Positions 27,446-34,811 of a stretch of 64,000 nt of DNA are shown in pieces. The stretch's first letter is position 1. Each line of letters opens with the position of its first letter. The notes under the pieces are model-generated. The model had not been told where the DNA came from. It did no database searches and was given only the letters and a program-made list of their open reading frames with translations. The position numbers and the translations under genes were made by a program. The stretch comes from Streptomyces sp. NBC_00443 (GTDB taxonomy: Bacteria; Actinomycetota; Actinomycetes; Streptomycetales; Streptomycetaceae), in the NCBI RefSeq assembly GCF_036014175.1, contig NZ_CP107917.1, forward strand, positions 310,001 to 374,000. Direction: 5' to 3'.

Positions 27446-28489
27446 TCAGGCCTGGGACGTACCGCCCGACCCGTCCTTCGCCGCCTCACGTCCGAGGGTG
27501 CTCTCCCGCTCGACCAGGCGGTAGTCCGCCCAGACACGGCGGGGTTCGGGAGCCTCGCCGCCCAGGCGGGCGAGCACCGACTCCACGGCGAGTCGGCCGA
27601 TGGCCTCCTTGTCCGGCGAAACGGAGGTGAGCGTCACCGCGCCGAAATGCCCCTCGACGACATCGTCGAAGCCGACGACCGCGATGTCCTCGGGGACTCG
27701 CAGTCCGCGCTCGTGCAGGACGCGCATCGCGCCGATGGCCATCGGGTCGTTGTACGCGAAGATCGCGTCGGGACGCCGTCCGGCATCGAGGATGCGGGTC
27801 ATGGCCGCCGCACCGTCCGCATGTCCCCAGCCGTCGGTGTCGGCCACGAGCCCGTCGTCGGCCGGTAGTCCGGCCGCGGTGAGTTCCTCGCGCCAGCCGC
27901 GTACGCGCAGCTGTGCCGGCTCGCTGCGGCCGCGCCGGTCGCCGATGAACGCCACCTCCCGGCGTCCGAGGCCGACCAGGTGCCGGACGGCGGCGCGGGC
28001 CGCGGCGACGTTGTCGACGGCGATGTGATCGTACGGCAGGTCGTAGTCCCGCTCGCCGACCAGCACCAGCGGGACGTTCTCCGCTCGGTCGCGCAGGTCT
28101 TCGGTCTCCAACTCGATGGGGCTGAGGATGAGTCCGTCGATGACACGTGCGCGGAAGCCCTGGCTGACCAGGAGCTCCTGTTCACGGCGTCCCCCGGTGT
28201 GGTCCAGCAGCACGATGTAGTCGTGGGCGGCAGCGGCATCGATGACGGCAGCGGCGAGTTCGGCGAAGTAGGGGTTGCCTAGTTCGGGCAGAGCGAGGGC
28301 GATCATGCCCGTACGGCCTTTGCGCAGGTGCCGGGCGGCCAGATTGGGCCGGTAGCCGAGCGCGTCGATGGACCGCTGGACGCGTTCACGCATGGCGGGG
28401 GTGATGTGCTGGTAGTTGTTCACCACGTTGGAGACGGTCTTGATGGAGACCCCCGCGTGGGCGGCGACGTCCTTGAGGCTGACCCGCAC
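27446..28489 (-). CDS. LacI-family transcriptional regulator
   Basis: The 347-residue protein starts MRVSLKDVAAHAGVSIKTV. The helix-turn-helix (VAAHAGVSIKTVSNVVNN) and hinge helix (NLAARHLRKGRTGMIAL) are complete, followed by a type-1 periplasmic-binding-like sensor domain (LGNPYFAELAAAVIDAAA, VIDGLILSP, IAVDNVAAARAAVRHLVG, AVVGFDDVVEGHFGAVTLT). It is transcribed toward the ABC importer and GH genes. The LacI-type palindrome in its own promoter and matching sites before the importer and GH genes suggest it represses the whole block and itself; the inducer would be a sugar imported by the transporter. Confidence 0.92.
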   Translation of the reverse strand: MRVSLKDVAAHAGVSIKTVSNVVNNYQHITPAMRERVQRSIDALGYRPNLAARHLRKGRTGMIALALPELGNPYFAELAAAVIDAAAAHDYIVLLDHTGGRREQELLVSQGFRARVIDGLILSPIELETEDLRDRAENVPLVLVGERDYDLPYDHIAVDNVAAARAAVRHLVGLGRREVAFIGDRRGRSEPAQLRVRGWREELTAAGLPADDGLVADTDGWGHADGAAAMTRILDAGRRPDAIFAYNDPMAIGAMRVLHERGLRVPEDIAVVGFDDVVEGHFGAVTLTSVSPDKEAIGRLAVESVLARLGGEAPEPRRVWADYRLVERESTLGREAAKDGSGGTSQA

Positions 28490-28581
28490 GGCATTCCCTT
28501 TCGAAGCGGCCCGACTCGGGTGGTCGGTGCGGGTACGGTGTCGTCACCGTGAGCCTTGCGCCGAGTCCCGGTGCTTGACTT

Positions 28582-28618
28582 TTACAACGTTATACATCTG
28601 CGCTCTTCGCGGTGACAA
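28582..28618 (-). promoter_or_regulatory. lacI promoter with overlapping operator
   Basis: On the minus strand TTGTCA (28613-28618) and TATAAC (28589-28594) are separated by 18 bases, a good sigma-70-type promoter. The palindrome-like TTACAACGTTATAC at 28582-28595 covers the -10, which would allow autorepression. The start codon lies about 93 bases downstream. The remainder of 28490-29130 has no gene; a 7-base repeat TTGCTGC occurs three times at 28726-28746. Confidence 0.7.
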
Positions 28619-29133
28619 GGCGTTGGACGAGCGCCCCGTGTAGGCACCGTACCTGCACGTTCGGCAGGCCGAATCCTCGATCTCGAGGCGCTGACTGTGG
28701 GCAATGGGCCGAAGCGGTGTGGTCGTTGCTGCTTGCTGCTTGCTGCTTGTCGAGTCGATCCGTCGTCTGATGGATCCGGGCTAGGACTGGCCAAGCAATC
28801 TCGACACCGGCCCGTAAGAACGGCTCAACTCCGCCTCACGCGCTGCGTGAGGGACCCTAATCCGGACAGGGAGAGGGAGAGGTGAGCGTACCCACCACAG
28901 GCGCGGGGCGGCGTCGGCCGCAATGGCCTGCGGAAGGAGCCAGCGGGCAGGCCTGGTTCCGTCGATGTGTGGATCGTCGGCGAATGCTTCTCAACCCCGT
29001 CACCAACCACGTCACGCCAGTGCTTTTCAGCGGAGCGGATGAGGTCGTCGCCGAGGCGTTCGAGGAATCGGCCTGCCAGGGCAGCCTGGCTCCGGCAGCG
29101 GTCTGGGCTCCGAAGACCAACGACCTGCGCCAG

Positions 29134-29520
29134 GCGATGACCAGGATCCAGCTGCTGGCTCACGTCATCCTCGACGGCACGCTGATTCCTATCGACCGCG
29201 TGCACGACCAAAAGCCGTACAACTCCGGAAAACACCGGGCCATCGCGGATGCGGCCGGACGCCTCGGCTGGGTGCCGGCAGTTCCGTGCGTATCTCGTTC
29301 AAGCTGCACAGCTACCCCCGAAGCCGTCGCGCCCGCAGAAGGCCGTGATCAAGGCCCACGCCCGGATCCGCTGCCGCGGCGAATGCGCCGTCACCACAAT
29401 CAGCACCTGGAAGATTCTGACCAAGCCGCGCTGCAGCCCCTCCCGGACGACCGCGATGGTGCAGGCCATCCTCGTTCTCCACTACGTCGAAACCCGACCT
29501 GCCAAGGATGAGAAACGCTC
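29134..29520 (+). pseudogene. Decayed IS5-type transposase remnant
   Basis: Two frames retain pieces of a DDE transposase unlike the one at 6.7 kb. The first (29134 to about 29285) has QLLAHVILDGTLIPIDRVHD and QKPYNSGKHR, holding the first catalytic Asp. The second (about 29339-29520) has KAVIKAHARIRCRGECAVTT, STWKILTKPRCSPSRTTAMV and QAILVLHYVET, the C-terminal Glu region. About 70 residues between them, including the middle catalytic Asp, are gone. No terminal inverted repeats were found. It marks the right edge of the GH locus as a recombination-prone site. Confidence 0.75.
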
Positions 29521-29608
29521 AGCCATGCCGACCGACCCCACTGATGAGTTTTCGCGCCCGTACCCGTCACACGTACGACGGGACACGACGAGGCGAAAGG
29601 ATGACGTC

Positions 29609-30607
29609 ATGAGTGCGGAGACGCGGCTGGAGGAGCTGGGCGTGAGCGGTCTGGGCGAGGTCGACGAGCCGGCGTTCTCGGGGCTGGCGGAGCGGCACCG
29701 GCGGGAGCTGCACGTGCACTGCTACCGGATGCTGGGGTCGTTCGAGGACGCCGAGGACACCGTGCAGGAGACGTTCCTCCGTGCCTGGCGGCGGCGGGAG
29801 ACCTTCGAGGGGCGTTCGACGTTCCGGGCCTGGCTGTACCGGATCGCCACCAACGCCTGCCTGGACCTGCTGGCCAAGCGCCGCCCGGAGCCCGCGACCG
29901 GCGGCGAGGTGCTGTGGCTGCAGCCCTACCCGGACCGGCTGCTCGACGAGCTGCCCGCGGGCGAGGCCGACGAGCCGGAGACCGTCGCCGTCGCACGGGA
30001 GACGATCGAACTGGCGTACCTGGTCGCAGTCCAGCACCTCGCACCGCGCCCGCGGGCCGTGCTGATCCTGCGGGACGTGCTCGGCTGGCCGGCGAAGGAC
30101 GTCGCGGAGGCCCTCGGGGACTCCGTCAACTCCGTGAACAGCGCGCTGCAGCGGGCCCGCGCCGCCATGCGGGAGCACCTGCCTGCCGAGCGGCAGGACT
30201 GGACCGGCGGCGAGCAGGACGCCGGGACGCGCGAGCTGGTGCGCCGCTATACCGACGCCAGCGTGGCCACGGACGTTCCGGCGCTCGCGTCGATGCTGCG
30301 GGACGACGTCCGCAGCTCGATGCCGCCCACGCCGGGCCTGTACGTCGGCCGCGACACGGTCGTGAACTACTGGGTCGAGAGCGGCTTCGAGGGCATGAAG
30401 GGCCTGCGCGCCGTCCCCACCTCCGTGAACCGGCAGCCTGCCCTCGCCTTCTACCTCTGGCAGAAGCGGGAGGGCGCGTACCTGCCGCTGACGATCGACG
30501 TCCTGCGCGTCACCGGTGGGGCGATCACCGAGATCGTCACGTTCCACGACGACCAGTTCCCGCGGCTCGGGCTGCCGGAGCGCCTGCCGGCTGACGGCAC
30601 GGAGTAG
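29609..30607 (+). CDS. ECF sigma factor with SnoaL-like C-terminal domain
   Basis: The start at 29609 (MSAETRLEELGVSG) is chosen for AAAGGA eight bases upstream; the frame is open further up through the transposase remnant. The 332-residue protein has region 2 (ELHVHCYRMLGSFEDAEDTV and QETFLRAWRRRETFEGRSTF) and region 4 (LAPRPRAVLILRDVLGWPAK and DVAEALGDSVNSVNSALQRA). WLQPYPDRLLDELP after region 2 is typical of the SigG-like group (often annotated TIGR02960). The last 120 residues form a SnoaL/NTF2-like domain (VRRYTDASVATDVPALASML) that in such sigma factors controls activity without a classic anti-sigma protein. It heads a three-gene operon. Confidence 0.9.
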   Translation: MSAETRLEELGVSGLGEVDEPAFSGLAERHRRELHVHCYRMLGSFEDAEDTVQETFLRAWRRRETFEGRSTFRAWLYRIATNACLDLLAKRRPEPATGGEVLWLQPYPDRLLDELPAGEADEPETVAVARETIELAYLVAVQHLAPRPRAVLILRDVLGWPAKDVAEALGDSVNSVNSALQRARAAMREHLPAERQDWTGGEQDAGTRELVRRYTDASVATDVPALASMLRDDVRSSMPPTPGLYVGRDTVVNYWVESGFEGMKGLRAVPTSVNRQPALAFYLWQKREGAYLPLTIDVLRVTGGAITEIVTFHDDQFPRLGLPERLPADGTE

Positions 30608-30612
30608 TCCCG

Positions 30613-30912
30613 GTGCGGACGATCGTGCTGCGCGGTGGCGCGCGTGTCGCGGTGGTCGCGGCGGAGTGGTGCGACGCGTTCGGCGTCGTCACCCGCGGGC
30701 GGGTGCAGCTGGAGCTGCGCGACGGCGAGCCCGGCCCGGTCCTCGGACGGGACGCCGGGTTCTGGCTCCGCGGCACCGGCGTCCGCGCCCTGCGCAATCC
30801 GGGCCGTCGCACGGCGAGGGTGCGCGTCGTCACCCCAGGTCCAGGCCCAGGACCGTCACATGCCGGTCAACACCCCGTACGCCAGGTACCGAATGATGGA
30901 GGAACGACATGA
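30613..30912 (+). CDS. Small cupin-like protein in the sigma operon
   Basis: A GTG at 30613, five bases after the sigma stop, opens a 99-residue frame (MRTIVLRGGARVAVVAAEWC). The central part (GRVQLELRDGEPGPVLGRDA and GFWLRGTGVRALRNPGRRTA) has the alternating strand-turn pattern of a single cupin barrel but lacks the usual metal-binding histidines. The tail is proline- and glycine-rich. The TGA overlaps the next ATG (30909-30912), so the three genes are coupled. A ligand-sensing partner for the sigma factor is possible but not shown. Confidence 0.55.
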   Translation: MRTIVLRGGARVAVVAAEWCDAFGVVTRGRVQLELRDGEPGPVLGRDAGFWLRGTGVRALRNPGRRTARVRVVTPGPGPGPSHAGQHPVRQVPNDGGTT

Positions 30913-31364
30913 ACGGCATGAATGACACCGGGGCCGTCGCAGGCCCGGCATCGGGCCGGGCCGGCCACACCCACCGACTCCGCGGGCTCGCCGGGACCGG
31001 CTTCATTGCCACGCTCGCGGCGATGGCGGCCACCACTCTCGCTGCGGCGCTTGCCCGGGCCGTTGGCGTCGACTTCCAGGTCCCCGATGGTGGCGAGACG
31101 ATCCCGTTGTCCGGGTTCGCCGTGGTGACGGGCTGCACCTCGGTCGTGGGCGTCGTCATTGGCGTCGCCCTTCTTCGTTGGAGCGCCCGCCCCGCCGAGC
31201 GATTCGTGTGGACGGCAGTGTCGCTGACCGCGATCTCGTTGGTCCCACCCTTCCTCGCCGGGGCGAACACCGCCACCACCACCGCCCTCCTCGCGCTCCA
31301 CCTCGTCCCTGCGGCGGTGATGATCCCCACCCTGACGCGGAGCCTCCGCACCCGGACCGATTGA
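30909..31364 (+). CDS. DUF6069-type membrane protein, four helices
   Basis: The 151-residue protein starts MNGMNDTGAVAGPASGRAGH and has four predicted transmembrane helices: about 30-50 (GTGFIATLAAMAATTLAAAL), 68-88 (FAVVTGCTSVVGVVIGVALL), 98-118 (TAVSLTAISLVPPFLAG) and 123-143 (ATTTALLALHLVPAAVMIPT). This layout matches the DUF6069 family of actinobacterial integral membrane proteins, often found with ECF sigma genes of this kind. It overlaps the previous gene by four bases. It may be a membrane signal receiver or simply part of the regulon. Confidence 0.7.
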   Translation: MNGMNDTGAVAGPASGRAGHTHRLRGLAGTGFIATLAAMAATTLAAALARAVGVDFQVPDGGETIPLSGFAVVTGCTSVVGVVIGVALLRWSARPAERFVWTAVSLTAISLVPPFLAGANTATTTALLALHLVPAAVMIPTLTRSLRTRTD

Positions 31365-31411
31365 CGATCCCGCAGAGCCAGTGCACACGCCTCGGTACCG
31401 GCACCACGTGA

Positions 31412-31515
31412 CCCACAGCCCACGGCCCACAGCCCACGGCCCACAGCCCGCGGCCCAAGGCCCAAGGCCACGGCCCAAGGCCCACGGCCCACGGCCCACG
31501 GCCCACGGCCCACGG
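31412..31515. repeat. Heptanucleotide tandem repeat, about 15 units
   Basis: Units of CCCACGG, with variants CCCACAG, CCCAAGG and CCCGCGG, follow one another without gap for 104 bases; one unit is only six bases long (CCACGG, 31468-31473). Because seven is not a multiple of three, each unit gained or lost would shift any reading frame across it. It lies about 170 bases upstream of the likely start of the prenyltransferase fusion gene. Confidence 0.92.
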
Positions 31516-31683
31516 CAGATCTTTGACCTGCCGAAACGGCCTGTCGCCCCGGCGGAACCTGGATGCAGTGCTCTCGTTGTGCGCGGTATGTCCCCCACCA
31601 ACCCCGCATCAGCCGAACAGCAACAGCAACAGCCCGCGACCACCACGCGGCCCGTGTATCGCTCCCTGTCAGGGCGGGCGGTG

Positions 31684-33456
31684 ATGAGTCATGACCCATC
31701 GCTGCAGGCGGCCTACCGGCTGTGCCGGCGACAGACCAAGGACCAGGACCGGGCGCAGTACGCGTTGATCCAGCTGGTGCCCGCCGCCCTGCGCCCGCCG
31801 TGCTGGGCACTGTGGGCAGCAGCCAACGCCATCGACGACCTGGCCGACGACCGCACGGCCACCCCCGTTGAGCGGGCCGCCCTGGTCGAGGAGTGGATCA
31901 CAGCACTGGACCATGAACTGGACGACGGGACAAGCACGGACCCGATCCGTCACGCCCTGGTGGATACCGCCCTGCGCTGGGGCCTGGACCTGACCCGGCT
32001 GCACGGGGCGATGCTCCTGGTCCGCGACGACGCCCACGGCCGGCACTTTCCCGACTGGTCTGCGTGGCGAGCCTGGGCACGTGACAACTTGCTGCCTTGG
32101 TTCGACCTGCTCCGTGACCTGTTCGACCGGGCCGGCGTGCCCGTGGCCCTGCGCATGGACAACCAGGAGATCTACGAGCAGTTCCTGGACGGCCTCCGGC
32201 TCACCGACACCCTCACCGACCTGTCTGCCGACCTCGCCCAGCACGACCTCCTCCTGCCCGACGAAGTTCTCGACCAGCACCCCGGGGCCGCGGACGATCT
32301 GATGCACCGGCGCTGGAGCCCCGCTGTCGCGGAGATGATCAGCCACCTGACCGACCTGGCCCACCAATGGGTGAACCAGCCCATGCTCACCCGTGGAATG
32401 CACCCCGCTCCCGCCACCATCTGCCACACGATGGCCGGCCTGCTGTGCTCCCAGCTCGACGCCGTCACCAGCGCCGGCCCCACCGTCTTGCGCACTCCGC
32501 CCAGGCCCTCGCTCCTCACCAGCGCCCGCATCCTCGCGCCCGCCCAGGCCCGCGCTGCCCTGGCCTGGAGCCTGACCCCGCTGACCGTGCCGCCGCCCCG
32601 GAACGGGGACGTGCAGCGAAGACCGCCTGGCCGTCACCGGGGAGCCGCGCAATCAGCGTTCCGTACGCCGCCATCGCACCCCAGCGGTGAGCAGTCCCCG
32701 AAGATCCCGGCCACGCAGATGCCCACCCACGTTGCCGTGATCATGGACGGCAACGGCCGCTGGGCCCAGCAACGCGGTCTCCCCCGGCACGCGGGCCATC
32801 GCGCCGGCGCCACCGCCGTACGCGAGACGGTCTACGGCGCCCTGGAAATCGGCCTGCGCCACCTGACCCTCTACGCCCTCTCCACCGAAAACTGGAAACG
32901 CGACGCCGAAGAGATCCACGCGATCCTCGGCCTCCTCCACAGCGAGGTGAGTGCCAACCCGTTCCAGGACCTCGATGTCCGCCTGCGCTGGCATGGCGGC
33001 TCCGACCGTCTGCCGACCGACCTGGTCGATCTCCTGCGGCTGCGCGAGCGCACCACCCGCACCCGCACGGCTCTGACCCTGACCATGTGCATCAACTACG
33101 GCGGCCGCGACGAAATCACCCGCACCGCCTCCGCCCTCGCCCGCTCGACAGCAAGGGGTCGGCTCAATCCCGACCTGATCAGCGAGAAGGACTTCGCACA
33201 GCACCTGCCCCACCCCGACATGCCCGACGTCGACCTGCTCTGGCGCACGGGCAACGAACAGCGCACGTCCAACTTCCTGCCCTGGCACACCGCCTACGCC
33301 GAGCTGTACTTCACTCCGAACCTTTGGCCCGATACCGACCGGCGCGATCTGTGGCACGCGGTCACGGAATACAGCCGCCGCCAGCGCCGCCACGGCGCAA
33401 CACCACACGTGCCCGAGCATGCCTCCCACACCGGCGAAGACCCACGCGACAGCTGA
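31684..33456 (+). CDS. Fusion of squalene/phytoene-synthase-type and cis-prenyltransferase domains
   Basis: From the preferred start (31684, MSHDPSLQAAYRLCRRQTKD) the protein has 590 residues; ATG 31588 is in frame upstream and would add 32. Residues 1 to about 295 are a trans-isoprenyl head-to-head synthase: first Asp motif AANAIDDLADDRT, second LTDTLTDLSADLAQHDLLLP. A proline- and arginine-rich linker follows (around VPPPRNGDVQRRPPG). From about 345 on there is a UppS-type domain: catalytic AVIMDGNGRWAQQRG, LTLYALSTENWKR, TMCINYGGRDEIT, and the substrate-binding LLWRTGNEQRTSNFLPW and AYAELYFTPNLWPD. Both sets of catalytic motifs look intact. The cis domain would build a polyprenyl diphosphate and the other may couple or cyclise it. 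Caution: a lost base in the linker could have joined two separate genes. Confidence 0.82.
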   Translation: MSHDPSLQAAYRLCRRQTKDQDRAQYALIQLVPAALRPPCWALWAAANAIDDLADDRTATPVERAALVEEWITALDHELDDGTSTDPIRHALVDTALRWGLDLTRLHGAMLLVRDDAHGRHFPDWSAWRAWARDNLLPWFDLLRDLFDRAGVPVALRMDNQEIYEQFLDGLRLTDTLTDLSADLAQHDLLLPDEVLDQHPGAADDLMHRRWSPAVAEMISHLTDLAHQWVNQPMLTRGMHPAPATICHTMAGLLCSQLDAVTSAGPTVLRTPPRPSLLTSARILAPAQARAALAWSLTPLTVPPPRNGDVQRRPPGRHRGAAQSAFRTPPSHPSGEQSPKIPATQMPTHVAVIMDGNGRWAQQRGLPRHAGHRAGATAVRETVYGALEIGLRHLTLYALSTENWKRDAEEIHAILGLLHSEVSANPFQDLDVRLRWHGGSDRLPTDLVDLLRLRERTTRTRTALTLTMCINYGGRDEITRTASALARSTARGRLNPDLISEKDFAQHLPHPDMPDVDLLWRTGNEQRTSNFLPWHTAYAELYFTPNLWPDTDRRDLWHAVTEYSRRQRRHGATPHVPEHASHTGEDPRDS

Positions 33457-33720
33457 GGCAAGCTGCAGAGCAGATCGACCAGATCGAGCAGTTCGGTTCC
33501 CTGACGTGACCGCTTCACTGACCCGCTTCCCGCGATGAGGCCGATGGCCTGGGAGGCCGTGCGCCGACTCTGGCAGCATCGGTTGCTGCGCTGTCTCTGC
33601 TTGGCGTACGGAGTCATCGACCCCTCGCGCCGGCCCGCCCCTCCGGAATCGTGACGACCGCGACCACCCACCACACCGTGCATACAGCCCGTCCGTGACG
33701 TTGCCCAGGCAGGGCCTGCG

Positions 33721-34358
33721 TCACCGACCTGCCAGTTTCTCCAGCCAGGGATGTCCGGGATGCACGCGCGTCAGCCACCCGGTAAGAGCGCCGCGCCCGG
33801 CTCAGCAGCGGCAGGGTGCCGACGAAGTCCGCCTGATCCTTGGGTCGTGCCGCCTTCGCCTTGAACAACAGCACCAGTTCCGGCACCAGATAAGGGATGC
33901 CTTCCGCAGTCCGCTCGATGATCGCGTCGTACGGCAGCCGCAGACTCTCGTCCCTTCGACAGATCCATGTCCCGCCGTCGTGCGGTTCGCGGAAGACGTC
34001 GAACAGGAACTGACCGCTCACCGGGTCCCGCAGCCAGGTCTGGTGCGTGGCTGCGAGCACCTCAGCTCCTGCACCCGCCCAGCCCCGCCCGGAGCCCACC
34101 GCGTCAAACCACGTACTCGGGGAAGCGGTCCCGAATCTCCATGAAGCCGTCCGAGGGCACCGCGATCTCCAGATCACTGTGGGGCCGAGACTGCCGCCCA
34201 CGGAACAGATCCAGCGCCCACCCTGCCGCGATGCACCAGGGCGCGCTGACCCCGGCCAACCGCCCCGCGACCTGTTCCGGCCGCCAGGCACCCTCCCACC
34301 GGGCATCCAGTTCGTCCGCATCAAGGACAGCGCCGCCCGGCGGCACAGATTCGGTCAT
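33721..34358 (-). pseudogene. Nucleotidyltransferase (aminoglycoside adenylyltransferase-like), two frameshifts
   Basis: The likely start is 34358 (MTESVPPGGAVLDADELD). The first frame has LAGVSAPWCIAAGWALDLFR and SRPHSDLEIAVP, resembling the nucleotide-binding GGxALD/DxDL core of the AadA2''-like family, and stops at FPEYVV (34104). The next frame continues FDAVGSGRGWAGAGAEVLAA, DVFREPHDGGTWICRRDESL and YLVPELVLLFKAKAARPKDQ, as in that family. A third frame supplies the usual end LTRVHPGHPWLEKLAGR with a stop at 33721-33723. Both changes are plus-one in sense (one extra or two missing bases), unlike the single losses elsewhere. It may be a decayed resistance-type gene. Confidence 0.72.
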
Positions 34359-34811
34359 CGCTACAACGTACGGCGTGCACTGGATCAGCGACGAGTACGC
34401 GGCCAACTGCTCCTGGCCCGTGTGCGACATGGCCGCACCGGCCGCCGAAATCGAGATGCTGCGCGACAAGTTGGCCGCTGGGGGTCGGTGGCCGAGGGGG
34501 GCAGAGCGCGAGCGGTGACCGGCCAGGAAGGGCGGGCGAGGCTACATGGCGTAAGCGAGGGCGGTATCGGCTCGGCCTAGATGTCCCGGCGGGCATACGC
34601 GACCCGGCCGGGCAGTCCTGCGACGTGCGTCTGGCCCAGGACCTCGGTGGAGAGGTCGGAGCCGGTGGCGCGCACGCGCGAGGTTCCTGCTGCGCGCCCG
34701 CTCGGTCCGGCTCGCCCGTGCACCCCGCAGCCACCCCGCCACGGCGGCCAGTTGACGAAGTTCTCCCACTCCTCCGTCTTATCTCGCATGGATATTTGCT
34801 GGCAGGGTGGC
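34359..34811. other. Divergent intergenic region
   Basis: No gene is visible between the broken nucleotidyltransferase and the S1-domain gene. It should hold promoters for both. The frame of the S1 gene is open back to 34581, but the upstream part has no good start and low-complexity composition. Confidence 0.4.

Noticed and set aside
31412..31515. CRISPR array
   Set aside because: The 7-base units are directly adjacent with no spacers and no cas genes nearby.
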